64,000 nucleotides of DNA from Coffea arabica (lineage: Eukaryota; Streptophyta; Magnoliopsida; Gentianales; Rubiaceae): positions 8,804,001 to 8,868,000 of the forward strand of contig NC_092310.1 in assembly GCF_036785885.1 (NCBI RefSeq), read 5' to 3'. A model generated the notes under the pieces. That model had not been told where the DNA came from. It searched no databases and saw nothing but the letters and a program-made list of their open reading frames with translations. A program made the position numbers and the translations under genes. This document shows, one piece after another, positions 32,735 through 45,120 of the stretch. Each line of letters opens with the position of its first letter. Positions within the stretch are counted from its first letter, which is position 1.

Positions 32735-33480
32735 AAAAATAAATGCCTATACAAATAAAAGAACCTGTGTGTATGCTTCCTTTTAGGAAACTTTGCAATT
32801 ATTAGATTCCTTTTTACCTTTTGCAAATGTTTCACATATGACATAACATCACTATTCAAAATTTTTTTGCAAAAATTCTCACTCTTTGGCAATTTATTCT
32901 ACTTTAATCCATCAATTTGTAGTAATGTTGGACCATTAAGTATTCTATTAGTATGGACTTTGTAAAGAGTAAGTTGACTATATCACATTTCTTCACTTTT
33001 TCGCATTTTTACTCTTCTTTCTTTACCCTTCGTTACTTTTGCCATTTCTTTTTCCTTCTAATCTCCTTTCTTCCTTTTCTTTTTGCTTGCCTAACAAGAA
33101 AAATACTCTTTAAAATAAGTGTTCAAAAAATGCCGTCCATTTAGGTCATCAAAATGAAGTCTATCATTCTAATTCCATTTAATTTTGAGTTGAAGACAAT
33201 TACGCAGCCTACAAGTAAGAAGACCATTTCGTCTCAAGTCATCCCCAATATCAACGCCATGAGATTATCTCTTTTTAAGTCAACCACAGTATTGTTGGGG
33301 GAAGCTAGGAATAGTGAATCAATGCGCTGGCAACAGTCCCATATTTCTAATTCCAATACGCATATCATAACTTAACATTTTCTTTAGGATGAAATATAAT
33401 ATGGGATACATTGTATTTGTAATGTGGAAAATTGAAAAGTATAACAAAGTTTAATTGTCAAAGTCATCTCAACGCACAAT

Positions 33481-33782
33481 GGTATTTTGGTACTTCACTT
33501 ATTCTTAAGGCGTGTTTCCTTTTGTTTTACAAATTTGAGCGGAGACTTTTCTACGCGGCTGGTCCCTCAAATTGACGTGGATTCGGATGCACTGAATTGG
33601 TCGCCTCGGAAGTTGCGCGACAAATTAACGGACGTTGGTATTTTGGTACTTCACTTATTCTTAAGGCGTGTTTCCTTTTGTTTTACAAATTTGAGCGGAG
33701 ACTTTTCTACGAGGCTGGTCCATCAAATTGACGTGGATTCGGATGCACTGAATTGGTCGCCTCGGAAGTTGCGCCACAAGTT
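33481..33782 (+). repeat. 156-bp tandem duplication that keeps an ORF open
   Basis: Two copies (starts 33481 and 33637) are almost identical. The period is 156 bp, exactly 52 codons, so an open frame from 33487 to 33828 runs through both and would give a twice-repeated peptide (LRRVSFCFTNLSGDFSTRLV and so on). I see no known domain; the region is less A/T-rich than its surroundings. Confidence 0.8.
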
Positions 33783-34160
33783 GATGCATATGCATATTTT
33801 ATTGAGTAAATTTTATACAAACGGATGATAATTTAAATTTGAAATTTAAATTCAATATATGTGACATTTATTTAAATATGATAGTATATATACTGTTAAT
33901 ATCTATAAAAGATTAATTTTCTCTTATTTGCATTGAAAGGTTAAAAATTTTGGGGTGAATTATTAGTTACTCCTTATAGTTGTACATATTATCATATGAC
34001 TCCTTAACATTTTAAAATATTAACATAACTACCTTGTACTTTATGTGAAATGGAAAATGGATGGAAAGCTACTTAGGTAGTGGCAACTGAGCTACACGAG
34101 ATCTAGAAATATGTACTTTGATATTATAATATCCACTGAACCTCCTTGTTGTTGTTTTTA

Positions 34161-34370
34161 TATATATCCATATACATCTATATAATAAAAATTGTTAACC
34201 CCTATTACATTCAGTACTTATGTAGGGACAATATTCTCCTCACAATTAATCACAATATGATTTTGTATATATCCATATACATCTACATAATACAAGCAGT
34301 TAGCCCATATTACATTTAGTGCTTAAGTAAGAACAATATTATCATTTCAATTAATGACATTATGGAGGTT
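34161..34370 (+). repeat. 105-bp tandem duplication
   Basis: Copies begin TATATATCCATATACATCTA at 34161 and 34266. They share AATATT(C/A)TC and CAATTAAT phrases and have diverged by roughly 15-20%. No gene is associated. Confidence 0.65.
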
Positions 34371-35480
34371 ACTTTCCATCAAAATTCTATTTTACATAAA
34401 CCTAAAACATTTTTATGTGGATATTTTAAGTAAAGAGTCGAATGATAATAGAAGAAACCACAAGTGGGTACTTAGTAATTTACCTGAAAATTTGTTTTTC
34501 TTGGTTGCTTCTTCTAAAGTAGATGCTTCTTCCTAGTTGTGGAGTCAGGACTCTTTTTTTCGGGGGATACAATATTAATTTTAGATTAAACTTACAAGTG
34601 TTTATTAAAGTTTGACAGGCATGTACCAATTTATTCAATGTTACAAGAACAAAATCAAAATATTGTTCGTATAGCTTGTTATAATGTTATTTACTATGTG
34701 CAATAGTTTTCAGGTCACCTAAAGTCATAAAATTATAGTTAATGTTACGACTAAAACAATAAGATATACATTCAAATATATAATAGCAAAATAGCATTCA
34801 CAATTAAATTCTTAAATAAATATTTGGTTCTCATGTAATTCGTATGGTTAGAGATACAAATGAAGTTCAACTTTAAGTAAATAATATTTAGGAGAAAGAA
34901 AATAACAATAGCACAATATTTTATTTCAAGTTTGCATTTTAGAAATAGTAATACAACTATAAAATATTTCAACACTTGTGGGAGGCAATCATGGGGCTAG
35001 ATAAAATATTTTGAAATATCATGAGGGGCCAAGATTGAGGCAACATTAAAAAGATCAAATTTTTAATAGGCTATTCAATAGTTTTCAAAAAATTGAGGGG
35101 TTGCCATTACATCCCCACAAGTAAATGTTGCCCCGCCCCTGCTTCTTCATCCACTTGACACCTCACTTGAGTAGGCGAATTTCTCATAACAAGGTTAAAA
35201 TGAGAAAATATCACAAAAGTTGTGTTAGGTGGGGTTGGGTTCCAGTTTAAGGAGTCGCCGCAAATGGTAAAAGAGGCATCATTAAAAAATTGTTTTAAAT
35301 TTTTTTTTTTGCTAAGGAAGTAAAAAGAGGGATTTTTTTTTGTGAAAAGGCTTCGCTGCTCATTTGAGGTGCGACAAAGCCTTTTTTCTTAAAGAGATCA
35401 CCGCTAATTTGAAGTGCTGCGATCCTTTAAAATTTTTTAAAATTTCTAAAACAGAATCAGAGAAAGCCTAATCCTAAAAC
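34371..35480. other. AT-rich spacer without recognised genes
   Basis: No coding sequence or RNA gene is supported. A weak mirrored pair of short repeats occurs around 35335-35400 (GGCTTCGCTGCTCATTTGAGG and a near repeat), without the ends of a known element. Confidence 0.4.
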
Positions 35481-35760
35481 CTTAATCCCTAAACCCTAAT
35501 ATGTAGGCCTTAAAACCCTAATTCCTAAACCCTAATACCCTAAAATCCTAATACATAAACCCTAACTCTGAAAGCCTAAAATTTAATTTACCTAAAAAAA
35601 TTGTGCTAATTTCATAAATGGCCCCAAAATTGTGCTAATTTCCCTAAACCCTAATCCCTAAACCCTAACACCAAAACCCTAATACTTAAACCCTAACCCT
35701 GAAAGCCTAAAATTTAATTTACCTACAAAAATTGTGCTAATTTCATAAATGGTGATTAAT
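35480..35760 (+). repeat. Interstitial telomere-like CCCTAAA repeats within a 130-bp duplication
   Basis: About fifteen degenerate CCCTAAA/CCTAAACCCTAA motifs occur, the plant telomere unit, mixed with other sequence. A larger unit (AACCCTAA...GAAAGCCTAAAATTTAATTT...ATTGTGCTAATTTCATAAATGG) occurs twice, near 35560 and 35693. It is a short interstitial telomere-like tract, not a chromosome end. Confidence 0.75.
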
Positions 35761-35929
35761 CATCCTATAAAAATTTGTTAAGGTTCAAGTTGAAAATACA
35801 AAATTAATTGAAAATTAAATATGCCCAAGTCATCCATTTTTTTAATTTTTTGGTTTTAATGTTATTTTTTTTTAAACAAATGCTTTATTAAGACCAAAAA
35901 CGAGTACAAAGATCAGGAACAAGGCCCTG

Positions 35930-38900
35930 TAGGTACAGTCTATGTAGCCCTAACCCTGATTCTCCTCACGGATGGCACACCCAACCTATTTAATTGAGCC
36001 TCCCCCCGAGCCAAAGTGGGAAGATCCTGCGCAGTGGAGTAGCACCTGACCAACTCATGTGGATGAGAAACACCCATATTAGACAGGATATCTGCAACCT
36101 TGTTAGCCTCCCTGTAGCAATGCACAAACCGAGAAACTCCCACCAACTGCCAGACTTGCTCTACCTCCCTCCTGATGTGCCAGGGACACTGCACTCGCCG
36201 CTGTAGTATCCCTACCAAAAGCAACAAGTCCGATTGGATCGTCCGAGGAAAAAACCCCTTCCTCAGACACAACTGGACACCCGTCAATATGGCTAAGGCC
36301 TCAGCACGCAAACTAGACATCCCACCCAGGAAAGCCGAGAATGCCAATAATAGTCGACCACTAGAATCCCTGAGTATGCCTCCTCCGCCACTTGCCCCAG
36401 GATTACCCTTTGAACATCCATCCGTATTCAATGTTATTTAACCGTGTCCTCCTACCTCCCAGCGAACAATTTTATACTCGTATCGCGCAGGGGAGTGGAG
36501 CACCCTCTCACACAGCAGAGGAAGACTGTGCACATGACCTACCAGATTGAGGTGTATCTCAATAACTGCCTTTACATCCTTGAATGTTGCCTCGCAGACC
36601 TCAGCAGCCCGAACCTTGATACCGTCAAAGACTGCTTTACACCGAGCTTTCCAAATGTTCCAGCAAATAAAGCTTGGAACGATGTCATATAGGAACCGCA
36701 GCCTACCCGAAGCGGGCGATGACAACCACCAGGCCAGTAAATGCGATCGGGTACCAGAACCTGAATGCACTATGCCACAGATATTCTGAAAATATGCCCA
36801 AGCTGCCGTTGTAATCTGTCCTGTCGAGAACACATGTTCCAACGTCTCTCCAGCGGCAGCCGTGCAGCAGAAACATTTCGATGCAACCTGAACCCCCAAC
36901 CCCCGGACGACATCATCTAAAGGCAAGCGCTGCATAAGTAATCTTAGCATGAAGAAAGAAACTTTCCCTGGTACACTAGCATGACATAACCGAGAAAATA
37001 TTAGCGAGCTATTACGCCCTTGCCTGACCTCCTGAAAAGCCGATGCCAAGGTAAAGATTCCTGATTTCGTCGGCATCTATACCATTTGATCCGACCCCGA
37101 TCATGTGGCGTCGGGATCTGAACTACCGTGGCCACAATGGCTGGCGGGAGTACCTGCAACAGACGCCCAGCATTCCAGGCCCCATTAGCCAAGGCATCCA
37201 CAAACAAGAAGGTCGAAACCACCGGGGTCCGAACAAATAAAGCACCACTCTCCCCAACCAGTTGTCATACCAAAAATCGCAATCCCCATCATTGAGTAAC
37301 CATAATATGGACATTTCAGCCTGGCGACTGATATTCAACATACGACACCAAGTCGCCGAAGCTGACGGAGACCTATCCACCTGAAAAGGATGCACCCTTT
37401 TACAATATTTATCCCTCATGAAAGCTGCCCATAGCGACGTCCCAGTGCGAAAGCTCCACCAGAGCTTCAAGGAAAAAGCCTTATACACATCTTGAGGCCG
37501 GCGAAAGCCTGCGCCACCCTCCTCCACCGGATAGCAAAGTTGTGACCAACGAATCCAATGATGATTCGACGGCTCAGTGAAGGAGTCCCACAAGAAATTG
37601 GAGCAGATCCGCTCGATGCTTTTAAACACCCCTGCTGGAAGTATCGCGGCCGACAGGAGGTGCGTTGGAATAGAAGATAGAACGTGCTTAATAAGCACCA
37701 ACCTCCCTCCCGGAGACAAAAGCTTTGACCGCCACGATAGAATCCGTTTTGCTATAGCATGACACATCTCCCCAAAATACGAGGACTTACATCGGCCAAT
37801 ATATAACGGAAAACCCAAGTAACGGGCCGGAACATGTTGCCTGAAGAACCCAGTAATGCGTTCGATAACCCTTCACTGGGTGATGGACATTGTCGGATGC
37901 ACTAAATAACCACTCTTCTGGGCATTCATCAGTTGGCCCGAGGCCCGCTGATACATCTATAGTACCAGCATAACGTCCTTTAATGATCTAGAGGAGCCAT
38001 TGGCAAATATAAGAACATCATCCGCAAAAGCTAAGTAAGTAACCGGCGTGCATCCCCTGGGTACAGTAAACCCCACGAACCCCTGCTGCAAGCTTAGGCT
38101 ATTGAGCCCTCTAGACAGCACCTCAACTCCAATAACAAAAAGTGCTTGCGATAACGGGTCACCCTGCCGGATACCACGACTTGATTTGAAAAATCCATAG
38201 GCTGCCCCATTGATAATGACAGAGAACCAGACATTGGACATCAGTCGCCACACCATGTCAATGAACCGTTCACCGAATCCAAACTTCCGCAACACCTGGA
38301 CAGTGAATGTCCAAGAGACCCGATCATACGCCTTTGTCATATCTAGTTTTAACGCTACGTTCCCCGGGTCTTGTTCCTAATCCCGACATAAGCTCCTGGG
38401 CCAACAAGTAGTTCTCAGTTATGTTCCTACCTTTAACAAACCCTATTTGCTGCGGAGATAATATCTTGGGCAAGATGCGTGCTAGTCTATCTGCCAGTAT
38501 TCTAGACAACACCTTATTGAAAAAATTGCACAAACTAATTGGCCTGTATTTCGAAAAATCGTGAGGGCTTGGCACTTTAGGAATTAACACGATGGAGGTA
38601 GATGTTAAAAACCGAGGCAACTCTGCCCCGCAGAAAAGGCTTAAAACAGCATTATAAACATCTTTTGCAATAATGTCCCATGCAAATGTAAAGAACTGAC
38701 TTGTGAAGCCATCCGGGCCAGCAGCACTATCCCCATCTAGCTCAAACACCACCTTTTTCACCTCCTCGGGAGTAGGACATGCCTCCAGAGTCACTTTTTC
38801 TGCCTGCGTGACCAGCTTTGGAATCAGGTGATCCCAACCATTGGGTGCCCCCCGGCATCCGAGAACAAATCTGAGAAATATTGCACAGCCACCTCCGCGA

Positions 38901-40068
38901 TGCCCTCATCATCGTCGACTCACACACCATTTGCATCCTTAATTCTATGAATCGCACCTTGCACCTTTCGTTGTTGAACCGTGGCGTGGAAGTATCTAGA
39001 ATTGCGATCACCATAACGTAGCCATTTAACTTTAGCCTTTTGACCCCAAAACTTCTCCTCGTTCAAGAGTGCATGTCGTAGCTCGGCCTGGGCTTTACTG
39101 AGCTCTACCTGAGCCTCCACCGAGCCATCACTCTCTGTACGTGATTCCGCGGCTAAGACCAATGCCTCTGCCCTCCGAACAGCCTCGAACACATTCCCGA
39201 CTATGCCCTTATTCCACTCTTGCATGGCCCGCATGGTACGCAGTAGTTTTGAACATAGGGCCCTAAGAGGGGAGCCAGGACATTCCACCTGCCAGGCCTG
39301 TTTAACAACATCCAGAAGCCCAGGATGAGACGTCCACAGATTTAAGAACCTAAACGCCCTAGGTTTATTGTCCATGCGCGAGGTAAACGATATCATAACT
39401 GGCGCATGATCTGAAGGATGGCGGGCCAAATGGGTCATAGCCAAGGATGGAGCACTTTCCGTGAAAGCACCGTTGATGAGCACCCTGTCTAACTGCTTCC
39501 AGATTCTGTCTCGCCTCTGCCGATTGTTACACCAGGTAAATCTTGATCCAGAAAATCCCGCATCAAATACTTCCGCCCCCTCCATAAAAGCCAATAGCTA
39601 CACACCCTCAGAACTCGAAAACGGACGGCCTCCTTGCTTCTCATTAGGGTCCACTATGACATTAAAGTCCCCACATACACACCAGCCATGAGAGCCAGGT
39701 TTATCGTCAAGTAGATCCTGCCACAATGCCCTTCGCCCCTCTAATGTGCATTTTGCATGCACAAATGAAAAGGTTAACGGATTGGCTAACCACGGATGTT
39801 GAACTGAGAACGACACGTGCTGTGCCAACGTACCTATAACAGAGCACACGAAAGGAAAGCTAAAGAATACCCAAATATCAGCCGAGAGGTTCACCGCTAC
39901 CGAGTCAAACTGTAGTCTTAGCTTAATCGAATCAATACAAGAAACATCCAATTTTGGTTCGCAAATAGCAACAAATTTGAGGTTATGCAGCCGTATAAGC
40001 TTTTTCAGGCGTCTCAAGTTAGGAGGTTTCGCAACCCCTCTAATGTTCCAAAATATGCCACTAATCAT
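35930..40068 (-). pseudogene. LINE-C ORF2 (endonuclease-RT-zf-RVT-RNase H)
   Basis: ORF2 begins MISGIFWNIRG at 40068. The endonuclease spans 40068-39300 with CEPK, CGDFNVI and SDHAPV; one in-frame stop lies at 39595-39597. Reverse transcriptase follows in 38794-38324 and 38340-37957: ISLCNFFNKVLSRILADRL, LSPQQIGFVKGRNI, and catalytic FADD near 38025. The thumb and zf-RVT lie in 37818-36438. The RNase H, MNTDGCSKGNPGASGGGGIL, begins at 36431 and ends at 35940. Frame changes lie near 38900, 38335 and 37100. RNase H at the C-terminus marks a plant-specific L1 branch. Confidence 0.92.
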
Positions 40069-41668
40069 GGATTAAGAATTGAGAGGAATTTTGAGAACTT
40101 GTTACCGACGAGCGAAGCTGTCTGTCCGACGGGATCAAAACCCAGACCCCTTTTTTCTTTGTTGGCTTTCTGCCATTGCCAAGCATGGCCTGGTGGTCGA
40201 CATTTACTCCAACGCTAGCCGCATTCGTGTTCAGGTCTTGACCCCCACTGGAGTAGGCAGTCTCTTGCTCGAAATCCTCGTCCGCCTCCCCTTCACTAAC
40301 CGAGTCCCGATTGCCGCCACATTGGTTATCAAACGACTGGCTCAAACCCCTGTACGCCAATGCTGCCCCATTGAAAATAGCAGTTGGCAGATTATCACAT
40401 ATTAGGTCCACCGTAATCACCCCAGCCCCCACAACCATCGGATCCTTCGCAGATGCTGCCACATCTCCTTCCCCACTATGCGTCACCACCTGCTTATCAG
40501 CGACCCCCAGCAGAACATTATCAGTCGCCGCCAACGGCTGTCCCTCCACCGCAGTCCGCGCAAATTCTGTAGCCACTGCCTTGTCAGGATTTTGGGCAAG
40601 GCCTTGCTGAACACTTGGTCCCCCCATGGTACTGCTGTCGCCTACATCCTCCCCGGAAGGGATACGTTCCTCCTGCCCCTCCACCAGTGGTAGATTGGCC
40701 CGCTGATGCGAGTCCGCTCCTCTTTCTGATTCTAACTCCTGCATCTGATCCTTCTGCCCACAATCATCCGATTGTGCCATTTGTTCCTGGGCTCTACTGC
40801 TGCTATACGGCTGGGCTGCTGCATCGCCTTCAGTTGCTGGATGCTTCTGCTGAGCATCCTGTCGAGCATTAGCTTGTAATTGCCTCTCGTTCCTTCGTGG
40901 GATATCACGTTTGGGTGCCTCTGGTTTCAAGCTTGGGTTTTTCCGGAAACAGTCAGCCTCTTGATGGCCAATCCGGTCACAATACTTGCAGAACTCTGGT
41001 CAGTTCTCCACCTCTACCGTCCGCCAAAACCCATACTCATCATCCCCTATCCAAATCCTTTTTGCTAGCTCCGTAGCTACGTCCATCTCCACTAGCACCC
41101 TTGCCACTAACGGTCTGCGAAGCGTAGCGGTTGCAGAATCAATTTTCAACACCCTCCCCAGCGTTGCCGCTAACTTGGAGATCTGCTGTTTTGCAAAAAA
41201 GGGGATGGGTAACCCCGGAAACACTACCCATATCAGCACAATCGATGGCTCCTGATTGTTCCGAAAATTCATTGTCCATTTTGACACAACCATCGGAGCA
41301 TTGTTGATAAACTAGATCCTTCGCAAGAACAATCTGGTGTAATCCTCCTCAGCAGTTGGGCGTATCAAGATGTGTCTCTGATCTAACAACCCGACGGCAC
41401 AATCGCTCTTTAGTCCCAGAGACACAAAAAACTTTCGTATTGCTTCCATTGATGGCCTAGATGCCGCAAACCTCCCCACTAGTGCATTCCGAAAAGGAGC
41501 AGCCAGATTTATCATGTCCTGCCGTAAGAGCCGCAGTGCCGGTTCCCCTCGGTGTCTCGATATTTCACCAATCCCTTCAACCGCTGCCGGACCGGATCCG
41601 TCCACCACAACATTAGCAAAGCTCCTTCCTGCATTGCCATGAAGATCCGGCGGCTTGGGGGCCGCCAT
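40061..41668 (-). pseudogene. LINE-C ORF1
   Basis: The frame starts at MAAPKPPDLHGNAG (41668) and stays in one frame to the stop at 40061-40063, broken only by two in-frame stops at 41309-41311 and 40997-40999. A DUF4283-type domain covers about 41460-41010. The zinc knuckle FCKYCDRIGHQEADCF (C-x2-C-x4-H-x4-C) lies at about 40990-40940 and would bind RNA. The C-terminal 280 residues are Gln/Ala/Asp-rich and disordered. This protein packages the LINE RNA. Confidence 0.88.
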
Positions 41669-41719
41669 GCAGCCCACCTAGGGTTTCCGCCGTAGGCTGT
41701 GTTTTTGCAAATTTAATGT

Positions 41720-43818
41720 AAATAACGATAAGTAATGTAGCATTCAACTCATTTATGAAATAACTTTATATTATTGCTTGAACTTGTTCTGAAGTCTTTA
41801 TTCAGAACTAAATTAGAGCCAAGTCTTTGTTCGTAATAGTTGTCTGAAATATTAGTTTTTGGTTAGTACCTGAGTTTTATTTTTTAATTTTCTTGTTTTT
41901 GCTACTTGCAGAATGTCTGTTTTCCTTTCTTCTTGGTTGATTTTCTTTTTGCGCACATGAATATGCAATCTAATAACTTGTCTCATATACTATTATCAAT
42001 TGGGGAAACATTTTGTTTCTCAGTTGGAAACAGGTAAAATCACTCAATGTTAAAGTAAAGATTTGGACCAAACATTGAACCTCAATGCATAATACGCTTC
42101 ATGAACCTTTTAGAATTTATATAGCTATTGCCGCATATCAGACGTGCAGTTTCAAAAAAAAAAATTCAAATCACTGCAAATCAGATATGTTGTTAAAAAA
42201 ATTCATATTGTAGCGAATTGAATCTACAGCAATTTTCCATCCATTGATGAAATGGATCAACGGCCCACAAATTCCATCGCAAATTTAATGTGCAGCATTT
42301 AAAAAAAAAGTTCATTTGCCGCAAATTTTGTGCGGCAATAGAATTAAAAAAAAATGTTGCACCTTCAAATCACAATCATTGATCAAATGTTAATCAATGG
42401 TCCATCTACGACTAAAACAAAATATTCAGCTGAAAATCTTACCTTAAAAAATTCTTACGCTGTTGAAAAAAATTCCAAAAATAAATCGGATTTATTTTGC
42501 ACTGATATTAGTACCTACGGCGACCCTTATTTCAGACACAAACCCTACATTACACTACATTTACGATGATTTCGTGTATCAACATTATTATGAGAAATTT
42601 GCCCACTTTAGTACTTTTTGTCTTTTTATTCTTTACCCTTTTTTTATTCCTTACTCATTGAATATGTCCTAACATGTTTATTTTCTTTAAATAAAAATTT
42701 TGTATCACAAAATATTCTTTTTTTTCAAACATCTAATATGCCAAGAATATAAGTTGGCTTATAATTTGCCGCTAGCCTTTTTTTTGTTTAAATACATTAA
42801 ATTCTATTGAGCTTTATCTCCATTTGTAGTTTATCCCCCTGAATTCATTTGATAAACACTTTGTCCTCTACTTGATGTTTTAGAGAAAAAAATACTTTTG
42901 CTATATTATTTTAATTTTTTCAGTTCTTTAATGTCACTATGTCCTTCACTTTGCTATTGGTATTACTAATTGTGCTTATTATAATATTTTAGTTTTCTTT
43001 AAGTTATAATTTTCATTCTTATTTTAGTTTATTTTATTTATTTATTTCTTTACACTATCAGGAAATTCATGACAAATTATATAGCATGAGAAAATATTAT
43101 ATACCTGTCATAATCAAGAGCATATATAACAATCACTTTAACTATGTGAACATACATTAGTGAACTAGAACTTTTAATACATAAAAGTATGTATTAGCTA
43201 TTTAACTGTTTTAACATGTATTAGCAATTTAAAAGTATATATCGAATAAACAAAGAAACTAGCATTTTCATTTATGTTTGTGTTATGTATGGTTGGTTAA
43301 AAATTATGTTATTACCATATGCTTATTTGTTTCTTTTGCTATTAATAATTAATTTCTTTCTAAACCCTAAATGTATTAATTCAATGCTATACAAATATTC
43401 TATATGCATAACCAACACATACTTTGTTATACTGTAAAATTTGTGATCATTATAACTTCTAATAATAAAAATTAAAAAAAGATACAAATTTATAAAGATT
43501 AAAAACATTATATGACCACTATTTCACATTTTCTTTGGAGATTCTCCTCATGTGCTAATGTCTTATTAGGGAGGGCAATTGCTCTAAATCCCTTGAACTT
43601 TTGAGTGAGTTACACTCCCTCCCCCCCTCTCAACTTTTATGGTATATTTTCCCAACTCTCTTTTTCCTCTTTCATTTTTGCATTTTCTCTTTTTTTTCCC
43701 CTTTTTGTTCATTCTTTTAAACAATTATGAGAGTTGGCTTCTTATGTCTTTTCTTTTCTTTTATAATTTCCTCTTATGCAAAAATAATAAAGAAAACCCA
43801 AGATATACCAACAAAAAA
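41720..43818. other. AT-rich non-coding stretch
   Basis: No gene is supported. At about 42120-42420, phrases such as GCAAATT and CCATTGAT(G/C)AAATG recur loosely, suggesting old repeat material. Several A-runs occur, but no element ends could be fixed. C-rich CCCTCCCCCCCT is near 43615. Confidence 0.45.
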
Positions 43819-44539
43819 TTTTTTTGGACAAAATTTGAGATTTTATTGATAATGACAGGAAAGCGTATACATAGTAGCAGAAGCTACGAGTACCTACCTA
43901 TATGTTCTATACACTAATACTAAGAGTCTGCACAAAAGGGTTAGCATTTGTCAAGGCACTTCTGAGAAATCCCCCCTCCAAAATAAAGTTCCCAATTTGT
44001 CCTATTACATGGAACTCCTTCCCAAAATGGACAATATGCCTCATGGTGTCAATAACAGTCTTCACGATGCTAACAGCAGACGCCTAGATATTTTGATGTA
44101 TAGCCTCGTTCCGGGCTTTCCACACACAGTCCATGGTCACGCTCAATACCAGCCTGCGAAACCAATCAAGATAGAGTCTAATTTCTAGTTTGTACGCATA
44201 CAACCCAACTCCATAGACCATGAATAGGCACTTCTAGAGATAAAGCGCATTGCTAGGATCTTTTGCCATGCTACTGCAACTATCATGCATTCAAAGAAAA
44301 GATATTGCATTGACTCTTCTGCATTACCACATAATGCACACTCTGATGACCCAATGAAGCATCCCCATTTCTTCATCCTGTCTCTAGTATATAACCTTCG
44401 TTTACATAACAATCAGAGCATAATGAAAATAGTGGAGCGAATCTTTTACCCATATTAGCTTAAACCATGGAACTTTAGGACCAGCTTATCTGATAGCTTG
44501 TAGAGCGGATTTTACGATGAAATAGCCAGAGTTCTTAGG
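43819..44539 (-). pseudogene. LINE-D piece 1: zf-RVT and 3' end
   Basis: The zinc-binding RT-associated domain is visible: LLCKRRLYTRDRMKKWG at about 44412-44365, then CALCGNAEESMQYLFFEC. Downstream WKARNEAIH near 44120 is the usual L1 C-terminal phrase. There is no RNase H. Stops are present. Confidence 0.85.
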
Positions 44540-45120
44540 CGAGGATGGCCATCCCGGCTCAGCCATACCGAGCTAGTCCTTTATTATTTGGGATGGGTTG
44601 CTACCAGTTTTGGCCACCTTGGCTAGAAATCGCATGCGAATAACCAAGGTGACTCCCACATCCACTGGTACCTCGGATTGGTGCTGTGCATGACACAACA
44701 TCTGAGGTTTTATCGGAGAACCCGACACCTGAATGGCGGACAAGGCATCTAACGAGACCTGTCTACTGCTCCATCATGTCAGATCAGATTGGACACGCTC
44801 AATCCCTGCCAGGCTCTAGGGAGTTGGAGCTCACTATTCCTTCCTCCAACTTGTCCCCTATAAATACCACTCCCCCTCATTCAGAAAGGGGGGGAGGGAA
44901 AGGTGGTAAGAACTCTACTGTTTTCATTCCCATTATTCATTCTCCCTCGAAACTAACTTAATCATCAGAGGTATCCCGAGGAGAAAGCCCCGTCTAGTGT
45001 GCGTATCAGGAAAAGTACAGCACAAAATCACCCCATTCAAGAAGAGGACATATTAGATTAGCTAGGCTTGGCCGTCCAGAAATAACCTCTTCAATTGGCG
45101 CCCACCGTGTCTTATCCTTC
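44540..45120 (+). mobile_element. Ty3/gypsy LTR with primer-binding site, truncated
   Basis: An LTR-like block has a TATA box at 44859-44866 (TATAAATA) and ends TTCA at 45093. It is followed by TGGCGCCCACCGTG (45096-45109), the primer-binding site usual in many plant gypsy elements. Only 11 nt follow before LINE-D resumes, so the internal region and 3' LTR are missing. Direct repeats TTCTTAGG flank the block at 44532-44539 and 45121-45128. The short plus-strand open frame at 44686-44961 is not a gene. Confidence 0.72.

Larger units (their letters stand above)
35863..41711 (-). mobile_element. LINE-C, nearly full-length L1-type with RNase H, minus strand
   Basis: The element is 5.85 kb and bounded by the target duplication TTTAATGT at 35855-35862 and 41712-41719. 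A 9-T run at 35865-35873 is the poly-A tail. ORF1 and ORF2 overlap by 8 nt at 40061-40068. The reading frames are broken by only a few stops and shifts, far fewer than in LINE-A, so it is younger. The structure is: about 40 nt 5' UTR, ORF1, ORF2 (endonuclease, RT, zf-RVT, RNase H), short 3' UTR. Confidence 0.93.

Noticed and set aside
33790..33925. Possible MITE with AAATTTTATAC-like ends and an ATTTAAAT-rich palindrome
   Set aside because: The ends do not pair well and no target duplication could be found.
40079..41255. Plus-strand ORFs of 60-110 codons
   Set aside because: They are mirror images of LINE-C ORF1, whose minus-strand frame has a DUF4283-type domain and zinc knuckle.
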